64,000 bases of DNA from Phoebastria nigripes (lineage: Eukaryota > Chordata > Aves > Procellariiformes > Diomedeidae). The notes beneath the pieces were generated by a model, which saw nothing but the letters and a program-made list of their open reading frames with translations, did no database searches and had not been told where the DNA came from. The stretch lies in the NCBI GenBank assembly GCA_035582835.1, contig JAYKAV010000422.1, positions 1,701,754 to 1,765,753 on the forward strand, given 5' to 3'. The position numbers and the translations under genes were made by a program. Positions 59,581-64,000 of this stretch are shown piece by piece. Numbering within the stretch: the first letter of the stretch is position 1; each line of letters starts with the position of its first letter.

Positions 59581-60512
59581 CTTTACCATGACAGATGGCT
59601 ACGGTTTAATTTTAAAGGTTTTCTTTAAAAAAGCTGTTTTGTGCAGCCACGTACTCTCTTCACTGTCCACTAGTGCAGATGATTCATTTTGAACTGGTGT
59701 ACAGATGGAGGAACAGGATGGCAAAACCTCTGCTCCGGCTGTGAGCATTCAAAGAGAAGAAGCTTTAATATTGATTGACTTTATGAACCAGAGTTCCCCA
59801 CTGTCTTGCAGTAGTGTAAAATATCATAAAACGCTGCCAATTCTGCTTTCTCTTCTCCTTCCCGTCTGTGATAGTATTACAGAATATCTTCCCAAAAGTA
59901 AATGAAGTGCAAGACCTATGGGGAATTGAATGGGCTATGTGTCACTGAAAGTAGCGTACTACACCGTGTTCCCACACCTGTCCTCATGCCCTCTTGCAAT
60001 CAGCATCTTGCACAGATCCTCGAACATATGTTTGCTTTGTCATCCTGTGGAATATTCCACTACATTACACAAAGCAAGCTGTCAAAGGCTTTGCTGAAAG
60101 AAATAATGACTAATGATTTATGAGAAAATCAGCACTGCGATCCTCTGCTGCAAAAATTGGTGTGGTGTAAAAACAGCAAGAAGACAGCTCTCAAGCTTTT
60201 GTTAATTGGCTTATCAAGTCTGATCCATTCCTCAGGAAACATAGTCTCATGCTTATATACCATGTGTGATTTATGGAAGAANCCAGAGGGAGAGAATACA
60301 ACAAATACAGGCAGAATTTTGCAGGCTGAACTTGCTAACCATATCAAGCCTGCCCACCAGAACTGCTCAGAACAAGAGCACTTTCAAAGGGACAATATTG
60401 TAGAGTCCAGATTACTCCTACAGACATCAGTACAGTACACTCATTGATAAAGAGTAAGATAAACTTTCTAAAGGAAGCGATGAAGATGTTTCCTACCAAC
60501 AGAGCTAAACCG

Positions 60513-60528
60513 TTTTTTTTTTTTTTTT
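60513..60528 (+). repeat. T16 homopolymer
   Basis: Simple T run followed by AAAAG in the upstream intergenic region; nothing else was recognised around it. Confidence 0.9.
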
Positions 60529-63500
60529 AAAAGCTCATAAATAAGATAACTCACCCTCCTCCCTCAAACATGTTTTGGTGGTGCTGTTTTCTGGGAGATT
60601 TCCCCCCTCCCAGACTTTTAAGTTGGCTGTATTACAGAAAGCTTGATCATGCTAGACATGATTTGGGTTTTTGTTTGGTTTTCTTCCCTTCTCCCCCACA
60701 GTTTTTGTCCTTATATATGCACGTTAGGTACATACATGTTGAGAACAGCTCTCAGTCGTTGCTAAAATGTTGAGTTAGATGCACTCCCTGGCATTTGGGG
60801 GGTGGCAGCTGACCTGACGTGAGCGTGATCTTGACTCCTTTTTCAGTTCCTCCCCTTTCCATGGGGAAACAGGGCCTAAAGAGCTGGTGAGGAGTTTAGG
60901 AGAGAAAGGATGAGGAGCTTTCTGCAAGAAGCGTGAAGTAAGCAACCCTACAATGTTAGGCCACCTATTTGTAGAGGCAGTTGGTCTCAGTGCTGCTGCA
61001 GAGACTCCCTGCTTTGCTTCAGCAGGAAGCTGGACTCTTCTGACTTCCACGTTTCTTTCTGATGAATGCTCACCCTCCTCCTCAGTAGCAGGTAGGATCT
61101 GCTGTGCCTCAAAAGGGTTTCTCAGATGGCAGTCCCCACACTTCAATATCAGGTCACGCTACAGGCATGGGTGCTCAAGCCTTAGCCTGAAACACTTCTC
61201 TAGACTGAGAATTTTTATGTGTCTGAAATTTCCCCTGTACCTACCCACTTCCCTATTGCTCCAAGTGAGAAGCCAGGCAGTTATTTGTCAGAAAAAAATA
61301 CTGACCGCCAAAAGAAACCTAACTCACTTTGCTGTGATTTTAACTGGATCTGAGCTATCACATAAGGTCTCTGTCCATATCTTATTTGTCCTGATGCTGG
61401 TTTTACCATCTATATCTTACTGTTAGCTCTGACTTCATGCTGTGTCCTGTATCATTAGTCAAATGTTTCAGACCTCGCAGCTTTTTTTTTTTCATTAGAA
61501 AGAGATATTAAAAGAGAGTCTGGTATCTTTGATGCAGACTCATCGATTTACAGAGAATGTAACTAAATTGCATTTCCTTTAGTATAACAGAAATCAAACA
61601 ACAACAAAAGACAAGTTGATGGACTAAATGACTTTGTTCATCTATACTTAGTCCAAAAGTTTTCTCTGTACCTTTTTCTCAGTGCGTGTTCCAACTATGT
61701 TGCTTGGGCTTTTCTATCACTACTTCTCTGATGTGTCCTGCTTTTTGTACACTTAACTCTCCTCCAGTGAATGCCTCAATGCCATTCCCTCTTCTTCCAT
61801 TGTTTACCCCTGGAAATCTCCTCAGATGGAAGAGATGGACAGCGTGAAGTCAGCCTGTTTAAAGTTGGTCTGGTGCAACAATATTTGGTGCTCACTAGTT
61901 ATGGCTTAACTATCCTGTAGCTCGTTCTCAGTATTTTAAAGATCTGTTTCACCACTGAGATGATTTAAACACCTTTCTGCTGCTTTTTTTTTTTTCCTTT
62001 CTCCTCTGCTGTGGGTTTCTCTCTTGCATTGCCAGAGACAATTTGCAAAGGAGCACTGCGGTCTCCTAATGCATGAAATTAAATCCGCTTTGGGAGTCCC
62101 CTGAAACAGATGAACCTCATTCTTTTGCAGTAGATTGACCCGCTGCCTTGGTGGCATTATTCCTAGTTGTGCCAGCAGCAGTTTTCCCTTTTGCTCATGC
62201 ACACATCCCTAAATATTGTTTCTCTCTATATTTTGTTCTCCATGTTTATCTGAACCATTTATCTTGCTGCTTTACCAGCCATCAGGTCATCTTACTCTCT
62301 TCCTTGGTAGCCACATTTGTTCAAGACTTTGTGTTTTTAGAATGATAGTGGGGGGGCTTATTTTATCTCAGAAAGGCAGCAGCTCTGTTGCCCCCTTCCC
62401 ACACATCTTTTGTCACCTATCTCATCATCAGAGAGTTGTTTTGACAAAAGCCAGGCAATTTTATTTCTTTGTCTCCCAGGCTCTTCCTTCCCATGACTTG
62501 CTGCCATACCATTACATCAGCTCGTGGATTCTGACACTGACACTCATCAATAAAACAGCAAGATGCAGGCATCACAACACAAAATCCAACTGAGTCCTTT
62601 TTACACAGCTGATAAAATGCATCTTTGTGCTCATCCTACGCTTCGGTAGGAGCTTTGTGCTCAGTGGCGATGAGCTCTCCATGCTGCCATTTGGATATTG
62701 CAAATTCTTTCTTATATGGGAATCCAGCCATCCCTGCTGGCAGCTGCTTGGGTTTTCAGTGCAGTTCTTCCACAGGAGATCAAACCAGTTAGCCCAGTCA
62801 GGGATGCTTCCTGGCACTCGGTGCTTTATGAAAGATCATTGCTTGTTTGCTCTTCTGGCCAGCTTGCACACTCACAGGACTGCTGTGTCTTCCTGGAGTA
62901 GTAGATAATGCCTTTTAGAGGGCTTCTTCACACCATCAAGCACTGCAGACATTGCTTCCTGGCAGTCGTGGAGCAATCTGCACTTCATTGCTTGCACAGA
63001 GGACTTTCCAGCCCTAGGTCAACTCCTCTGACTTACACTGGATCAGACCCAGCCAGATCCCAGGCCACCCTGTATCTCTTCTTGACCTATTCCCACAGCC
63101 AGCATAAAAAAGGAATTAAAACTACCATGAGCTGCCTGTGGCACGGAGAGTCCTCCTGCCAGCCCAAAGCCCACACTGTGTCACTGCATCCCCACTATCT
63201 GGGGCTTGCTGGGGGTGCAGCTCCCTGCAGCATCAATTCCCCTCTGCGCCCGGGACCCCAGGGAGGGAGCAGGGCTCCGGGCAGAGGGAAGCATGAGCAG
63301 GTCTAGGGCAGCTTCTGTGGGCGCTTGCTCCCCTCGCACCCTGACTGCCCTCCCTCCAGGCTAGGGCAGACCCTTCTTCTTCTATTATCACACTTCTCTG
63401 GAGCCACGACGCTGTGCAATGTGGGTGTCATCTCCTCCCACTGCCTCACCTAGAGATCCTGCCCATGATGGCTCTGGAGGAATCAGCTGCTCTAACCAAA

Positions 63501-64000
63501 ACAAACGAGAAGCTTCACGGGAGTGTATCTGTCATACACAGAGCTTCATTGCCTCACTCCCCGTTATTCTCAACCGAGAATAAACAAAAATCTACTGCTT
63601 TGTTTCCAGAAAGCCCTAACAGTCCCCTCAGGGGCATCCACCCCACATACAGGTTAGAATAAGGCCCCAGGCACGTGAGCAGAAGAAACCAGAAATACAT
63701 TTGCAGAACAACAGAAGAGGCTTTATATTGCAACCTCTCTTTCCCCAGTATGTCTTTTAAGATTAAACCCACCAAAAAAGACCATGTCTATGCTTCCCAG
63801 CACCAGCAGACAATTCTGAAGACCAGCTCTGAGTTCAGTGCATTCAAAATGGTCCTTTTTTCCTTTTTTAAGCTGTCACTAAAGCTCATTTGGCTGTAGT
63901 TTGGAAACAAGTAAGTTGCTGAAGCATTTTAAAAATATTTTCCTGAGGAATGGCTTTCTGGCTCTTTTCGCTTGCTATAGTCACAATATCAAAATGAAAA

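Larger units (their letters stand above)
51746..64000. other. Region upstream of ELMO1, no gene recognised
   Basis: No multi-exon gene, RNA gene or full transposon was recognised. Contents are an A18 run at 53.92 kb, a 202-codon frame at 53.9-54.5 kb, a 27-nt tandem duplication at 54.66 kb, a MIR-like repeat at 56.4 kb, a T/G-rich tract at 56.57 kb, sauropsid-type ancient repeats at 59.2-59.5 kb and a T16 run at 60.51 kb. The last 3 kb is pyrimidine-rich on the plus strand, with a mild GC rise near 63.18-63.37 kb. In mammals the next gene in this direction is GPR141; none of its single-exon seven-helix frame is here. Confidence 0.55.

Noticed and set aside
60775..61146. 123-codon minus-strand frame in the upstream region
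   Set aside because: Composition is protein-like but no motif, homologue or convincing splice context was recognised.
62908..63306. 132-codon plus-strand frame near the right end
   Set aside because: Local GC rise explains the open frame; no domain or known family. It could be part of a non-coding RNA, but nothing supports that.
51746..64000. Search for GPR141, the next gene upstream of ELMO1 in mammals
   Set aside because: No frame of sufficient length with seven membrane segments exists here.
1..64000. tRNA, rRNA, CRISPR or endogenous retrovirus with coding frames
   Set aside because: No B-box GGTTCGA-type sequence, no regularly spaced repeats, and no retroviral protein motifs were seen.

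Overview
The window looks like vertebrate nuclear DNA, most likely from a bird. Two short fragments at 11.27-11.36 kb and 11.64-11.76 kb match the 3' end of avian CR1 LINEs, ending in the typical ATTCTATGATT-type tail. DNA is mostly intronic or intergenic, AT-rich and full of homopolymers and low-complexity tracts. There is no prokaryote-like gene packing: nearly all open frames are short chance frames. There are 31 isolated N bases and one 33-N gap.

One protein-coding gene can be named: ELMO1 (engulfment and cell motility 1), on the minus strand and only its 5' end. The first coding exon lies at 2094-2243. It encodes 26 residues starting MPPPADIVKVAIEWPG, has a pyrimidine-rich acceptor and a GTAAGT donor, and splits exactly between codons. 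An in-frame stop upstream of the ATG fixes the start. That same stop ends an 8-codon upstream ORF. The promoter and non-coding first exon are placed by inference in the only large CpG island, about 50.19-51.75 kb. It carries a TATA-like element, an ATG-free putative leader and a PU.1-like ETS site on the minus strand. The rest of ELMO1 lies beyond the left edge.

Layout: 1-2093 is the start of intron 2. 2094-2243 is exon 2. About 2.24-51 kb is intron 1, with ancient repeats, two CR1 tails, two small GC-rich patches (4.1-4.7 and 7.05-7.35 kb), a gap flanked by a 34-nt direct repeat, a G34 tract, and a group of minus-strand splice-like signals at 46.26-46.75 kb that could be an alternative untranslated exon. 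50.19-51.75 kb is the CpG-island promoter. 51.75-64 kb is upstream, apparently intergenic, and holds ancient repeats including a palindromic one near 59.2 kb. No second gene was recognised there.

ELMO1 protein partners with DOCK-family exchange factors to activate Rac in phagocytosis and cell migration. The window therefore holds the control region and translation start of this gene, not a multi-gene system. I found no convincing novel system. The best leads are regulatory: the uORF, the putative alternative exon, the promoter motifs and possible conserved non-coding elements.
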